A DNA stretch of 64,000 bases. It comes from Caenimonas koreensis DSM 17982 (lineage in GTDB: Bacteria > Pseudomonadota > Gammaproteobacteria > Burkholderiales > Burkholderiaceae_C). The stretch is taken from the NCBI RefSeq assembly GCF_009646335.1, contig NZ_WJBU01000002.1, forward strand, positions 248,001 to 312,000. Direction: 5' to 3'. Below the pieces are notes generated by a model. That model was given only the letters and a program-made list of their open reading frames with translations. It was not told the origin of the DNA and did no database searches. The position numbers and the translations under genes are program-made. Below are positions 10,576-19,525 of this stretch, in pieces. The stretch's first letter is position 1, and every line of letters starts with the position of its first letter.

Positions 10576-10642
10576 TTGGCGTTGGGCGTTGAGCGTGGGG
10601 CGTGACTTCGCAAAACGCTGAACGCCGAGCGCTCAACCCATA
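10576..10642. repeat. imperfect palindromic intergenic repeat
   Basis: The gap before ubiJ consists of a GCGTT/AACGC-rich imperfect inverted repeat: GGCGTTGGGCGTTGAGCGT (10579-10597) against ACGCTGAACGCCGAGCGCTC (10615-10634). It looks like a small dispersed repeat rather than coding sequence. Confidence 0.5.
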
Positions 10643-10650
10643 ATAGGGGG

Positions 10651-11244
10651 ATGGCCACACCATCCCCCTTTGCATTTCTGGACGACTTCGTTTCCAAGGT
10701 GACCCGCGGGTTGCAGCCACCGGCATGGGTGGTCGAGGAAGTCCAGCGCCGCATCGTTCTTGTTGTCAACCACGTGCTCATGCAAGAGAGTGAAGCGACT
10801 TCCCGTCTCGCGAAACAGGCGGGCCGCGTGGTCGAGGCGCGCTGGCGTGTATTCACGATGCGCCTGGCCATCACGCCCGCGGGTCTGTTTGACATCGCCT
10901 CTGCGGCGGTCGCACCCGATCTCACGCTCACCCTCACTGAAGAGTCCCCCTGGGGTTTGGCGCAGGCCGCCTTGCGTGGCGACAAACCGCCGGTGCGCAT
11001 TGCGGGCGACGTGCAATTCGCCGCAGAGATCAACTGGCTGGTGGAGAACGTGCGCTGGGATCTGGAGGAAGACCTCTCGCGCGTCATCGGCGACGCACCT
11101 GCTCACGCCATCGGCGAAGCGGCGCGCCGCGCGACGCAGGCGCTGCGGCAATTTGTCGCTCGCTCGCCGGGCGCGCCGGACAAGCCGGGCCCGGTGACCG
11201 TGGCGACGCCTGAGCCAACCACGAGTCCCCAGGCCGGTTCATGA
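10651..11244 (+). CDS. ubiJ: UbiJ-like SCP2-domain ubiquinone biosynthesis accessory factor
   Basis: 197 residues. An SCP2 sterol-carrier-like fold spans the centre ([18 protein letters not shown] then [20 protein letters not shown]), with the typical UbiJ ending of a helical region ([17 protein letters not shown]) and a variable proline/threonine tail. UbiJ binds ubiquinone intermediates and helps organise the soluble Ubi enzyme complex. The TGA overlaps the ubiB ATG (ATGA), so the two are translationally coupled. Confidence 0.88.
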   Translation: MATPSPFAFLDDFVSKVTRGLQPPAWVVEEVQRRIVLVVNHVLMQESEATSRLAKQAGRVVEARWRVFTMRLAITPAGLFDIASAAVAPDLTLTLTEESPWGLAQAALRGDKPPVRIAGDVQFAAEINWLVENVRWDLEEDLSRVIGDAPAHAIGEAARRATQALRQFVARSPGAPDKPGPVTVATPEPTTSPQAGS

Positions 11245-12806
11245 CGCGCTACCTGCGCGGTATCTTCATCGTCTGGGTGGCGTGGCGCTACGGGCTGGAC
11301 GAGCTTCTTTTGCAGAGCTTCAAGCGGCCAGGCCTCACGGCCTTTGCCCGCGTCATGGCCTTCGGCCGGAACTTGCGCGCACCACGGGGCCAGCGGCTGC
11401 GCGAAGCACTGGAGCATCTAGGCCCCATCTTCGTGAAATTCGGGCAAGTGCTGTCCACGCGCCGTGACTTGCTGCCCCCCGACGTCGCAGACGAGCTCGC
11501 GCTGCTGCAAGACCGCGTGCCGCCATTCGACTCGTCGATCGCCATCGCGACGATCGAGCGCGCATTTCGCAAACCCATCGACACCATCTTCACCAGCTTT
11601 GAACGTGAGCCGGTGGCCAGCGCCTCGATCGCGCAGGTTCACTTTGCAACGCTGATCACCCGCGACGGGCAGACGCGCCAGGCCGCTGTGAAAGTGCTTC
11701 GACCGGGGATGCTCCCCGTCATCGACAAAGACATCGCCCTCATGCGAATGATGGCCGGCTGGATCGAGCGAATTTCAGACGATGGCAAGCGCCTGAAACC
11801 GCGTGAAGTTGTCGCCGAATTCGACAAGTACCTGCACGACGAACTCGACCTCATGCGCGAGGCAGCCAACGCTGCGCAGTTGCGCCGCAATATGGCCGGC
11901 CTCGACCTCGTGCTCATCCCCGAGATGTACTGGGACTATTGCCATCCGGAAGTGATGGTGATGGAGCGCATGTACGGCCTGCCGATCAACCAGATCGACA
12001 AGCTGCGCGAGGCGGGCGTCGATCACAGGCAACTGGCACGCGACGGCGTCACCATCTTTTTCACGCAGGTGTTTCGCGACGGTTTCTTTCACGCCGACAT
12101 GCACCCCGGCAACATCCAGGTGAGCCTGGCGCCGGCCACGTTCGGGCGCTACATCTCGCTGGACTTCGGGATCATCGGCACGCTCACGGAGCACGACAAG
12201 GAATATCTCGCCCAGAACTTCACCGCGTTCTTCCGGCGCGACTACAAGCGGGTGGCGGAACTGCACATCGAGTCCGGCTGGGTGCCTGGCGACACGCGCG
12301 TGGACGAACTCGAGTCCGCGATCCGCAGCGTGTGTGAGCCTTACTTCGACAGGCCGCTCAAGGAAATATCGCTCGGCCTCGTGCTGATGCGCCTGTTCCA
12401 GACCTCGCGCCGCTTCAACGTCGAGATCCAGCCGCAGCTCGTGCTGCTGCAAAAGACACTGCTGAATATCGAAGGGCTGGGGCGCGACCTCGACCCGGAG
12501 CTCGACCTGTGGGCCACGGCCAAGCCGTTCCTCGAGAAATGGATGATCGAGCAGGTCGGCCCCCAGAAACTGTTGCAGGAGCTGCGCGACCAGGCGCCGC
12601 GCTACGCCAAGCTCCTGCCCGAGCTGCCGAGGCTGGTGCACCAGTTCCTGCGGCAGCGCCAGGACGGTGAGCGCAACGAGCTGATCGAGCTGCTTGCCGA
12701 GCAAAAGCGCACCAACCGGCTGCTGCAGACACTGGTGGCAGGTGGCGTGGGTTTTGCTCTGGGGCTGCTGGTGATGCAGTTCTTCCTGCGCATTCCGATG
12801 TTTTAG
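11241..12806 (+). CDS. ubiB: UbiB, ADCK/ABC1-family protein for ubiquinone biosynthesis
   Basis: 521 residues, typical length. The KxGQ motif ([16 protein letters not shown] near residues 64-79), an ATP-binding Ala-rich loop ([12 protein letters not shown]) and the kinase-like catalytic segments ([11 protein letters not shown] near 283-293 and SLDFGIIG) are all present. Two hydrophobic helices close the C-terminus, as in UbiB. It is an atypical kinase/ATPase needed for ubiquinone synthesis at the inner membrane. Confidence 0.96.
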   Translation: MTRYLRGIFIVWVAWRYGLDELLLQSFKRPGLTAFARVMAFGRNLRAPRGQRLREALEHLGPIFVKFGQVLSTRRDLLPPDVADELALLQDRVPPFDSSIAIATIERAFRKPIDTIFTSFEREPVASASIAQVHFATLITRDGQTRQAAVKVLRPGMLPVIDKDIALMRMMAGWIERISDDGKRLKPREVVAEFDKYLHDELDLMREAANAAQLRRNMAGLDLVLIPEMYWDYCHPEVMVMERMYGLPINQIDKLREAGVDHRQLARDGVTIFFTQVFRDGFFHADMHPGNIQVSLAPATFGRYISLDFGIIGTLTEHDKEYLAQNFTAFFRRDYKRVAELHIESGWVPGDTRVDELESAIRSVCEPYFDRPLKEISLGLVLMRLFQTSRRFNVEIQPQLVLLQKTLLNIEGLGRDLDPELDLWATAKPFLEKWMIEQVGPQKLLQELRDQAPRYAKLLPELPRLVHQFLRQRQDGERNELIELLAEQKRTNRLLQTLVAGGVGFALGLLVMQFFLRIPMF

Positions 12807-12885
12807 GACTGCGTCCGGATTTTTCGCATAATGCGCACCCAGCAAGTGGCGCAAACGAAACTGCCGCAAAACGATTGGGGCTCGC

Positions 12886-14358
12886 ATGAATAACACGCTG
12901 ATCACGTTCGTCGTCCTGTATCTGCTCGGCACGCTCGCCATTGGCGTCTGGGCCGGAACACGCATCAAGAACACGACCGACTTCGCCATCGCCGGGCGGC
13001 GCTTGCCACTGATCATGGTGGTGACCACCACGTTCGCCACCTGGTTTGGCGCCGAGACCGTGATGGGCATTCCGGCGAAGTTCGTGCAGAGCGGTTTGAA
13101 TGCCGTGGTCGAAGACCCGTTTGGCGCCGGCACCTGCCTGATCCTGGTCGGCCTGTTCTTCGCGACCAAGCTCTACAAGATGAACCTGCTGACGATTGGC
13201 GACTTCTACCGCCAGCGATTCGGCCGCGGCATCGAAGTGTTCTGCTCGATGGCGATCATCCTGAGCTACCTCGGCTGGGTGGCTGCGCAGATCACGGCGC
13301 TGGGTGTTGTCTTCTCGGTGCTCACCAATGGTGCGATGTCGGAAGTGACGGGCATGGTCGTCGGCACGCTCGCCGTGCTGGTGTATGTGGTGATTGGCGG
13401 CTTCCTCGCTGTCGCCTGGACGGACTTCATCCAGATGATCGTGCTGGTCGTGGGTATGTCGATCATTGCGATCTTTGCGAGCGACCTTGCGGGCGGCGCG
13501 AGCAACGTCATCGCGCTGGCGCAGAACAAGGAGCTGTTCAAGTTCCTGCCCGCACCCACCTTCACTGAGATCGCCTTCTTCGTTGGCGCGGCCCTGACCA
13601 TGATGCTTGGCAGCATCCCGCAACAGGACGTCTTCCAGCGGGTCATGTCCGCGAAGGACCAGAACACGGCACGCAATGGCGCCGTGATTGGCGGTGTGAG
13701 CTACATCCTGTTTGCGTTCGTGCCCATGTTCATCGTGGCGAGCGCCGTGGTCGTGATGGGCGAAAGCGCGCTGTCGCTCGCCAAGGACGACTACCAGCGG
13801 CTGCTGCCCACGTTCGTGCTGACCAAGATGCCGCTGATCATGCAGATCCTGTTCTTCGGTGCGCTGCTCTCGGCGATCAAGAGCACGTCGTCGGCAACGC
13901 TGCTCGCGCCTTCGACCAGCTTCGTGGAAAACATCCTGAAGAACCTGCGCCCCGGCATGAAAGACAAGGAGCAGCTGTTCGCGATGCGCGCCACCATCGT
14001 TGTCTTCACCGGTGTCGTGCTGGCCTATGCGATTGCGATGAAGGGCACGTCGATCTATGACCTCGTGTCGTCGGCCTACCAGGTCACGCTGGTCGGCGCG
14101 TTCGTGCCGCTGGTGATGGGGCTCTACTGGAAGCGCGCGACGACCCAGGGCGCGATCTTGTCCGTTGCAGCCGGCATCGCTGTCTGGGTGGCCTTCTTTC
14201 CGCAAGTCGGTGGCGAGGAGTTGAGCAAGTTGTTCCCGGGGCAGCTGGCGGGGCTGGCCGCTGCGTTCGTTGGCATGATTGCCGGCTCGCTGTTGCCGCA
14301 GGTGCTGAAGAACCGGCATGAGCATACGAGTCACCTGGTGCCGGGGGCTTCGGTTTAG
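12886..14358 (+). CDS. sodium:solute symporter family (SSS) transporter
   Basis: 490 residues with about 13 hydrophobic segments. SSS hallmarks include the opening helix, RRLPLIMVVTTTFATWFGAET near residue 42, and KSTSSATLLAPSTSF near 333, which matches the Na-binding region. The closest functional types would be proline, pantothenate or monocarboxylate symporters, but the substrate cannot be read from sequence. It stands alone between ubiB and the palindrome block. A CATAAT -10-like element lies at 12828-12833. Confidence 0.88.
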   Translation: MNNTLITFVVLYLLGTLAIGVWAGTRIKNTTDFAIAGRRLPLIMVVTTTFATWFGAETVMGIPAKFVQSGLNAVVEDPFGAGTCLILVGLFFATKLYKMNLLTIGDFYRQRFGRGIEVFCSMAIILSYLGWVAAQITALGVVFSVLTNGAMSEVTGMVVGTLAVLVYVVIGGFLAVAWTDFIQMIVLVVGMSIIAIFASDLAGGASNVIALAQNKELFKFLPAPTFTEIAFFVGAALTMMLGSIPQQDVFQRVMSAKDQNTARNGAVIGGVSYILFAFVPMFIVASAVVVMGESALSLAKDDYQRLLPTFVLTKMPLIMQILFFGALLSAIKSTSSATLLAPSTSFVENILKNLRPGMKDKEQLFAMRATIVVFTGVVLAYAIAMKGTSIYDLVSSAYQVTLVGAFVPLVMGLYWKRATTQGAILSVAAGIAVWVAFFPQVGGEELSKLFPGQLAGLAAAFVGMIAGSLLPQVLKNRHEHTSHLVPGASV

Positions 14359-14419
14359 TTTCGGGGCGCTCGCGTCAGGGGGACTCTGGCTGTCTGTTCG
14401 GGGTCGTCTGTTCAGGGCG

Positions 14420-14662
14420 CTCGCGGCAGGTGGACTCTGGCGGGGCCTCATGCTTTTGTGGTTTGCGCTGTCGCGCAAACGTCGCTTCAAGAATTGGCTC
14501 GAAGCCGGTGCGAAAGAAACTCGCTGCGCGTTCGCAAGCGGACTCTCCGCTCAGACAACTTTCGCAGCTAGATGACGTGTCGCGCTAAAGCGCGATCCGG
14601 CTTCGAGCCAATTCTTGAAGCCACAAAAGAAATCGGCCCCACCAGAGTCCACCTGCCGCGAG
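14420..14662. repeat. palindromic element A (243 bp)
   Basis: The outer arms 14420-14440 and 14642-14662 are perfect 21-base inverted repeats (core GGACTCTGG). Inner arms 14484-14508 and 14597-14621 are a second perfect inverted repeat of 25 bases. A separate 8-bp hairpin (GTTTGCGC / GCGCAAAC) sits at 14461-14480 in the left arm only. Confidence 0.85.
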
Positions 14663-14823
14663 TTCACCAACTGGGGGTGGTGACAAAGTCTCGGCTCGCT
14701 TCGCATTGCCTGGAATGAGGGACAGTGCGGTAGAGCGAGACGGTGTTTGCGGCCAATTGCTGCGTGCACTCACCGGCAAGAAGCAGAGCGGTCGGTATCT
14801 CGTTGATCAAGCGCAGCTGTTGG

Positions 14824-15066
14824 CTCGTGGCAGGCGGACTCTGGCGCGGCCGACTTTTGTGAGCGGCTTTGAAATTTGTCTTCAGGCCGGATCGCGCTTG
14901 CGCGACGCGTGAACTGACTCGCAAAAGCTGTTTGACCGGAGAGTTTGCTTGCAAACTCGCAGGGAGTTCTTTTGCGCCGGCCTGAAGACAAATTTCAAAG
15001 CGAAGTTTGCGCGACTAGCGCAAACCGTCACAGCAGGAGGCCGCGCCAGAGTCCGCCTGACGCGAG
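14824..15066. repeat. palindromic element B (243 bp)
   Basis: Arms 14831-14851 and 15039-15059 are a perfect 21-base inverted repeat whose core matches element A. Inner arms 14867-14890 and 14977-15000 are a perfect 24-base inverted repeat with a sequence different from that in A. The same GTTTGCGC / GCGCAAAC hairpin occurs at 15005-15025, here in the right arm. Total length equals that of element A. Confidence 0.85.
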
Positions 15067-15180
15067 CTGCCCTGGACAGACAGAGCGCCCTGAACAACCA
15101 GAGCCCCCCCCCGAAACAAAGAGAGCGCCCTGAACAGAGCAGACAACCGCCAAAGTCTCGCACCACCAAGGCCAAAACGG

Positions 15181-15207
15181 TTGAGTTTTCACCCTGCCGC
15201 CTATAAT
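15181..15207 (+). promoter_or_regulatory. candidate sigma-70 promoter for fmdB-DUF502-aspS
   Basis: A perfect TATAAT lies at 15202-15207, with TTGAGT at 15181-15186 (spacer 15). It stands just after the palindrome block and 51 bases before the fmdB ATG. Confidence 0.55.
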
Positions 15208-15258
15208 TGAAGGCTTTGCAACTGGCCGCGCCGCGCGTGCCGCCAACCCGTCCAACCC

Positions 15259-15612
15259 ATGCCTATCTACGCCTACAAGTGCGCCACCTGCGGCCATGCC
15301 AAAGACGTGCTTCGGAAAATCAGCGATCCCCCGCTGACGACCTGCCCTGCGTGTGGCGCGGAAACCTTCGTCAAGCAAGTCACGGCGGCCGGCTTCCAGC
15401 TCAAGGGCTCGGGCTGGTACGCAACAGACTTCAAGAACGGATCGGGCGCAACCGTTGCCGCACCCTCAGACAAATCAGACAAGTCAGGCGATGGCGCAGC
15501 ACCTGCTGAAGGCGCCAAGCCTGCTGAGTCGAAAGCCGCCGACGCCAAGCCCGCCGATTCCACACCGAAGCCAGCCGTGAGCGCACCCGCGCCGTCGGCC
15601 AGCAAAGACTGA
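15259..15612 (+). CDS. FmdB-family zinc ribbon protein
   Basis: 117 residues. The N-terminal 45 residues form the FmdB putative regulatory zinc ribbon: MPIYAYKCATCG with a second pair CPAC near 34-37, then FQLKGSGWYATDF. The remainder is a low-complexity Ala/Lys/Pro/Ser tail, as is usual for this family. Its role is unknown; it is commonly the first gene before DUF502 and aspS in Burkholderiales. Confidence 0.88.
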   Translation: MPIYAYKCATCGHAKDVLRKISDPPLTTCPACGAETFVKQVTAAGFQLKGSGWYATDFKNGSGATVAAPSDKSDKSGDGAAPAEGAKPAESKAADAKPADSTPKPAVSAPAPSASKD

Positions 15613-15623
15613 AAGGGCACGAC

Positions 15624-16229
15624 GTGGCCCCGCTTCGCAAATGGCTCCTCTCCGGCTTGCTGGTGATCGTCCCCGTGGCGATCACCATTGCCGTGCTGCA
15701 GTGGATCATCGGCACCCTCGACCAGACGCTGCTCATCCTGCCTGAGGCGTGGCGGCCCGACAAACTGATCGGCGTGCACATCCCGGGCTTTGGCGTGCTG
15801 CTCACGCTGGGCATCCTGCTGCTCACAGGCGCTGTGGTGAGCAACTTCATCGGCAAGAAGCTCGTGGGCTGGGGTGACAAAGTCGTCAGCCGCATCCCTG
15901 TCGTGCGTTCGATCTATTCGAGCGTCAAGCAAGTCTCCGACACCCTGTTTTCCGAAGGCGGCAACGCCTTTCGCACGGCAGTGCTCGTGCAGTGGCCGCG
16001 TGAAGGCGTCTGGACGATTGCGTTCGTCACTGGCGCGCCGGGCGGTGAAGTCGCCGCGCACCTCGATAGCGACTACCTCAGTGTTTATGTTCCCACCACG
16101 CCCAATCCCACGGGCGGCTATTTCGTGATGCTCCCCAAGAGCGACTGCGTCGAGCTGAAGATGAGCGTGGATGAAGCGCTCAAGTACGTCATCTCGATGG
16201 GCGTCGTCGTACCCGGCAGCGTTCGTTAA
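15624..16229 (+). CDS. DUF502 membrane protein
   Basis: 201 residues from GTG at 15624, 11 bases after the fmdB stop. Two transmembrane helices (about residues 8-28 and 53-73) precede a soluble region with [33 protein letters not shown] and [14 protein letters not shown]-like motifs (here [14 protein letters not shown]), which define DUF502. Function is unknown; the gene precedes aspS. Confidence 0.9.
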   Translation: MAPLRKWLLSGLLVIVPVAITIAVLQWIIGTLDQTLLILPEAWRPDKLIGVHIPGFGVLLTLGILLLTGAVVSNFIGKKLVGWGDKVVSRIPVVRSIYSSVKQVSDTLFSEGGNAFRTAVLVQWPREGVWTIAFVTGAPGGEVAAHLDSDYLSVYVPTTPNPTGGYFVMLPKSDCVELKMSVDEALKYVISMGVVVPGSVR

Positions 16230-16281
16230 GGCAGGCCCGCCTCCAGCGCCTGCCGCTCCTTTGTCAAGAAAGTCTGCTCCT

Positions 16282-18084
16282 ATGTCTTCCCAAATGCGCA
16301 CCACCTACTGCGGCCTCGTGACCGAGGCGCTGTTGGGCCAAACCGTCACCCTGTGCGGCTGGGTCAATCGCCGGCGCGATCACGGCGGCGTGATCTTCGT
16401 GGACGTGCGTGACCGCGAAGGCTACGTGCAAGTCGTCTGCGACCCCGACCGCGCCGACATGTTCAAGACGGCCGAAGGCCTGCGCAACGAGTTCTGCGTG
16501 CAGGTCAAGGGCCTCGTGCGCTCACGCCCCGACGGCACGACCAACGACAACATCAAGAGCGGCAAGATCGAAGTGCTGTGCCACGAGCTGACGGTGCTCA
16601 ACCCGTCCGTCACACCGCCGTTCCAGCTCGACGACGAAAACCTGTCCGAGACGACGCGCCTTGTGCACCGCGTGCTCGACCTGCGCCGCCCGTACATGCA
16701 GAACAACCTGATGCTGCGCTACAAGGTGACGATGGAGGTGCGCAAGTTCCTCGATGCCAACGGCTTCATCGACATCGAAACGCCGATGCTCACCAAGAGC
16801 ACGCCCGAGGGCGCGCGCGACTACCTCGTGCCTTCACGCGTGCACGACGGCATGTTCTTCGCGCTGCCGCAGTCGCCGCAGCTGTTCAAGCAGCTGCTGA
16901 TGGTGGCCGGCTACGACCGCTACTACCAGATCACCAAATGCTTCCGCGACGAAGACCTGCGCGCTGACCGCCAGCCTGAGTTCACGCAGATCGACGTCGA
17001 GACATCGTTCCTCACGGAAGAGGAAATCCGCACGATGTTCGAAGGCATGATTCGCAGCACCTTCATGAACGTGAAGGGCATCGATATCGGCGCCTTCCCC
17101 GTGATGAAGCACGCCGACGCAATGCGCCTGTACGGCTCCGACAAGCCTGACCTGCGCGTGAAGATGGAATTCACCGAAATCACCGACGTGATGAAAGACG
17201 TTGATTTCAAGGTGTTCTCCGGCCCTGCCAATGCGGAAGACGGCCGCGTGGTGGCGTTGCGCGTGCCCGGCGGCTCCGACATGAGCCGCAGCGAGATCGA
17301 CGGCTACACCGAGTTCGTGAAGATCTACGGTGCCAAGGGCCTGGCGTGGATCAAGGTCAACGATGCAGCAGCCGGCCGCGAAGGCCTGCAGTCGCCCATC
17401 GTGAAGAACCTGCACGACGCAGCCATCGCCGAGATTCTCAAGCGCACGGGCGCGGCCAATGGCGACCTGATCTTCTTCGGCGCCGACAAGGCCAAGGTCG
17501 TGAACGACGCCATCGGCGCGCTGCGCGTGAAGGTCGGTCACAGCCCGTTCGGCAAGGCGCACGGCCTGGTCGAAGGCGAGTGGCGCCCGCTGTGGGTCAT
17601 CGACTTCCCGATGTTCGAGTTCGACGAAGACGCACAACGCTGGAACGCCGTTCACCACCCGTTCACTTCGCCCAAGGATGGTCACGAAGACTTGCTGGAA
17701 ACCGATCCGGGCAAGGCTGTTGCCAAGGCGTACGACGCCGTGCTCAACGGCATCGAACTCGGCGGTGGCTCCGTTCGTATCCATCGTGAAGACGTGCAGA
17801 GCAAGGTATTCCGCGCGCTCAAGATCGACGCTGAAGAGGCACAGCTGAAGTTCGGCTTCCTGCTCGACGCACTGCAATACGGCGCGCCGCCGCACGGCGG
17901 CATTGCGATCGGCCTGGACCGCTTCGTGATGCTGATGACGGGCGCCGAAAGCCTGCGCGACGTGATCGCCTTCCCCAAGACGCAGCGCGCGCAAGACCTG
18001 CTCACGCAAGCGCCCGGGCCGGTTGACGAGAAGCAGCTGCGCGAGCTGCATATTCGGCTGCGCAATACGGCAGCGGCAGCCTGA
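16282..18084 (+). CDS. aspS: AspS, aspartate--tRNA ligase
   Basis: 600 residues. An N-terminal OB-fold anticodon-binding domain ([21 protein letters not shown] near residues 21-41) is followed by the class II catalytic core with motif 2 ([20 protein letters not shown]) and motif 3 ([15 protein letters not shown]), plus the bacterial GAD insertion. It charges tRNA-Asp. The frame opens at 16171, but ATG at 16282 gives the family start ([13 protein letters not shown]). A GGCAGGC/GCCTGCC stem at 16230-16254 lies upstream. Confidence 0.97.
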   Translation: MSSQMRTTYCGLVTEALLGQTVTLCGWVNRRRDHGGVIFVDVRDREGYVQVVCDPDRADMFKTAEGLRNEFCVQVKGLVRSRPDGTTNDNIKSGKIEVLCHELTVLNPSVTPPFQLDDENLSETTRLVHRVLDLRRPYMQNNLMLRYKVTMEVRKFLDANGFIDIETPMLTKSTPEGARDYLVPSRVHDGMFFALPQSPQLFKQLLMVAGYDRYYQITKCFRDEDLRADRQPEFTQIDVETSFLTEEEIRTMFEGMIRSTFMNVKGIDIGAFPVMKHADAMRLYGSDKPDLRVKMEFTEITDVMKDVDFKVFSGPANAEDGRVVALRVPGGSDMSRSEIDGYTEFVKIYGAKGLAWIKVNDAAAGREGLQSPIVKNLHDAAIAEILKRTGAANGDLIFFGADKAKVVNDAIGALRVKVGHSPFGKAHGLVEGEWRPLWVIDFPMFEFDEDAQRWNAVHHPFTSPKDGHEDLLETDPGKAVAKAYDAVLNGIELGGGSVRIHREDVQSKVFRALKIDAEEAQLKFGFLLDALQYGAPPHGGIAIGLDRFVMLMTGAESLRDVIAFPKTQRAQDLLTQAPGPVDEKQLRELHIRLRNTAAAA

Positions 18085-18093
18085 CGCAAGCGT

Positions 18094-18339
18094 ATGGCCT
18101 TGACGTCTGCTGGCGAGAAGAAGTCTTTCGCCCAGCGCAAGAAGGAGCTCGATGAGACCTACAAGGACTGGTTCGCCGAACAGAACGCGTTGGTCGAGAA
18201 GTACGGCATTCCCCTTGAGGAATTCGTACCTGGTAAGCGCCTTGACGCGGTTCGGGATCTGGATGGGCCTGTTGCGTCACTGAAGCACGAGGCCAGTCTG
18301 CTCGTTCACGCGTTGGATGCGGTTGTCTCCGGTGTCTGA
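18094..18339 (+). CDS. small hypothetical protein (81 aa)
   Basis: 81 residues, starting nine bases after the aspS stop and overlapping the start of nudB. It is charged and probably helical at the N-terminus (KKSFAQRKKELDETYKDWF), with NALVEKYGIPLEEF in the middle. The motif faintly resembles the C-terminal part of CcdA-type antitoxins, but no toxin gene is adjacent. The tight spacing on both sides supports real translation. I do not recognise the family. Confidence 0.6.
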   Translation: MALTSAGEKKSFAQRKKELDETYKDWFAEQNALVEKYGIPLEEFVPGKRLDAVRDLDGPVASLKHEASLLVHALDAVVSGV

Positions 18340-18787
18340 CCCACGCCCCTTCAAAATCCCCGAGTCCGTCCTCGTCGTCATTCACACGCCGGCGCTCGAC
18401 GTCCTGCTCATCCAGCGCGCCGACGCACCGGACTTCTGGCAGTCCGTCACCGGCGCCAAAGACTTCATCGATGAGCCATTTGAAGCGACTGCGGCGCGTG
18501 AAGCCTTCGAAGAGACCGGCATCGGCGCGCAGCTCGGCGTGCTCACCGACTGGCAGCTCGAGAACATCTACGACATTTACCCACGCTGGGCACATCGTTA
18601 CGCACCCGGCGTGACGCGCAACACCGAGCACGTGTTCGGGCTTTGCGTGCCCGACGGAACACCCGTCACGCTCAACCCGCGCGAGCACACGGCCTTCTGC
18701 TGGCTGCCCTGGCGCGAGGCCGCTGACAAGTGTTATTCGCCCAGCAACGCCGAAGCCATCCTGTTGCTGCCACAATTTGTGCGATGA
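18332..18787 (+). CDS. nudB: NudB, dihydroneopterin triphosphate diphosphatase (Nudix)
   Basis: About 151 residues from GTG at 18332 (MSDPRPFKIPESVLVV); an ATG at 18317 would add five residues. KIPESVLVVIHTPALDVLLI is a NudB-type opening. The Nudix box reads GAKDFIDEPFEATAAREAFE then ETG; the glycine-to-glutamate spacing is one residue longer than the E. coli pattern. The enzyme removes pyrophosphate from dihydroneopterin triphosphate in folate synthesis, and folE, the first step of the same pathway, lies 5 kb downstream. The stop overlaps the next ATG. Confidence 0.85.
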   Translation: MSDPRPFKIPESVLVVIHTPALDVLLIQRADAPDFWQSVTGAKDFIDEPFEATAAREAFEETGIGAQLGVLTDWQLENIYDIYPRWAHRYAPGVTRNTEHVFGLCVPDGTPVTLNPREHTAFCWLPWREAADKCYSPSNAEAILLLPQFVR

Positions 18788-19518
18788 GTGGATCACTAGT
18801 CAGGATTGCGACTTACAACATCCACAAAGGCGTCCAGGGCGTCGGGCCTGTGCGCCGCCTTGAAATCCATAACATCGGCCACGCAGTCGAGCAGCTCGAT
18901 GCCGACATCATCTGCCTGCAGGAAGTGCGCAAGCTGCACCGGCGCGAGGAAAAGCATTTCACGCGGTGGCCGCAATTGCCCCAGGCCGAATTCCTCGCAC
19001 CCGAGGGCTACGACTCCATCTACCAGACCAACGCGACGACCAAGCACGGTGAGCATGGCAATGCGCTGCTCAGCCGCTGGCCGATCCTGCACAACGCGCA
19101 TGAAGATGTGTCGGATCATCGCTTTGAGCAGCGGGGCTTGCTGCACGCGCACGTGGTCGTGCACGACCACCCGATTCATGTTGTCGTGTTGCACCTGGGC
19201 CTGATCGCATCGAGTCGCGCGCGGCAGATCCTGAAAGTCCTTGCGTTCATCGAGCGTGAAATTCCCAAGGGCGAGCCTGTCGTTGTCGCAGGTGACCTCA
19301 ACGACTTCGGCGCGAAGTTGCGCCCTGCCATGAAAGCCGCCGGCTTCCTGGACTTCATCGGCGCGGGGCAGTTCACCTTTCCGTCGCGCCTGCCGCTCGC
19401 GCAACTCGACTTCGTCTATGCCCGCGGCCTCAGGCCCACCGGCGTTGAAGTGCCGCGTGGACCCATCTGGGGGCGCATGTCAGACCACCTGCCGCTGATC
19501 GCGGAGTTTCACCTCTAG
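18784..19518 (+). CDS. endonuclease/exonuclease/phosphatase (EEP) family protein
   Basis: 244 residues starting in an ATGA overlap with nudB. EEP motifs are clear: RIATYNIHKGVQ near residue 7, DIICLQEVRKLHR near 41, VVVAGDLNDFG near 165 and RMSDHLPLIAEF at the C-terminus, providing the Asn, Glu, Asp and His of the active site. Members cleave phosphodiester or phosphoester bonds. The gene sits directly before clsB; the same pairing (EEP before clsB, as ybhP-clsB) occurs in E. coli, so a link to phospholipid metabolism is possible. Confidence 0.9.
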   Translation: MSGSLVRIATYNIHKGVQGVGPVRRLEIHNIGHAVEQLDADIICLQEVRKLHRREEKHFTRWPQLPQAEFLAPEGYDSIYQTNATTKHGEHGNALLSRWPILHNAHEDVSDHRFEQRGLLHAHVVVHDHPIHVVVLHLGLIASSRARQILKVLAFIEREIPKGEPVVVAGDLNDFGAKLRPAMKAAGFLDFIGAGQFTFPSRLPLAQLDFVYARGLRPTGVEVPRGPIWGRMSDHLPLIAEFHL

Positions 19519-19525
19519 GGCTTGG

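Larger units (their letters stand above)
14359..15170. repeat. gene-free block of nested palindromic repeats
   Basis: About 0.8 kb between the symporter and fmdB contains no convincing gene. It holds two 243-bp palindromic elements (14420-14662 and 14824-15066) that share the same end motif, plus outer flanking repeats. The 14-base TGTTCAGGGCGCTC at 14409-14422 recurs inverted at 15083-15096 and 15123-15136. CAAAGTCTCG appears at 14684-14693 and again at 15151-15160. Short open frames here are just translations of the repeats. Confidence 0.85.

Noticed and set aside
14420-15066. Palindromes considered as integron attC sites or IS ends
   Set aside because: They are too long and regular for attC, no integrase or transposase is present, and no clear flanking duplication was found by eye.
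14318-15206. Several 60-97-codon frames on both strands in the palindrome block
   Set aside because: They overlap one another, recur because of the inverted repeats and have no homologous pattern.
16230-16254. GGCAGGC/GCCTGCC stem upstream of aspS as a T-box or attenuator
   Set aside because: The stem is short, has no T-run or antiterminator, and T-boxes are not expected in betaproteobacteria.
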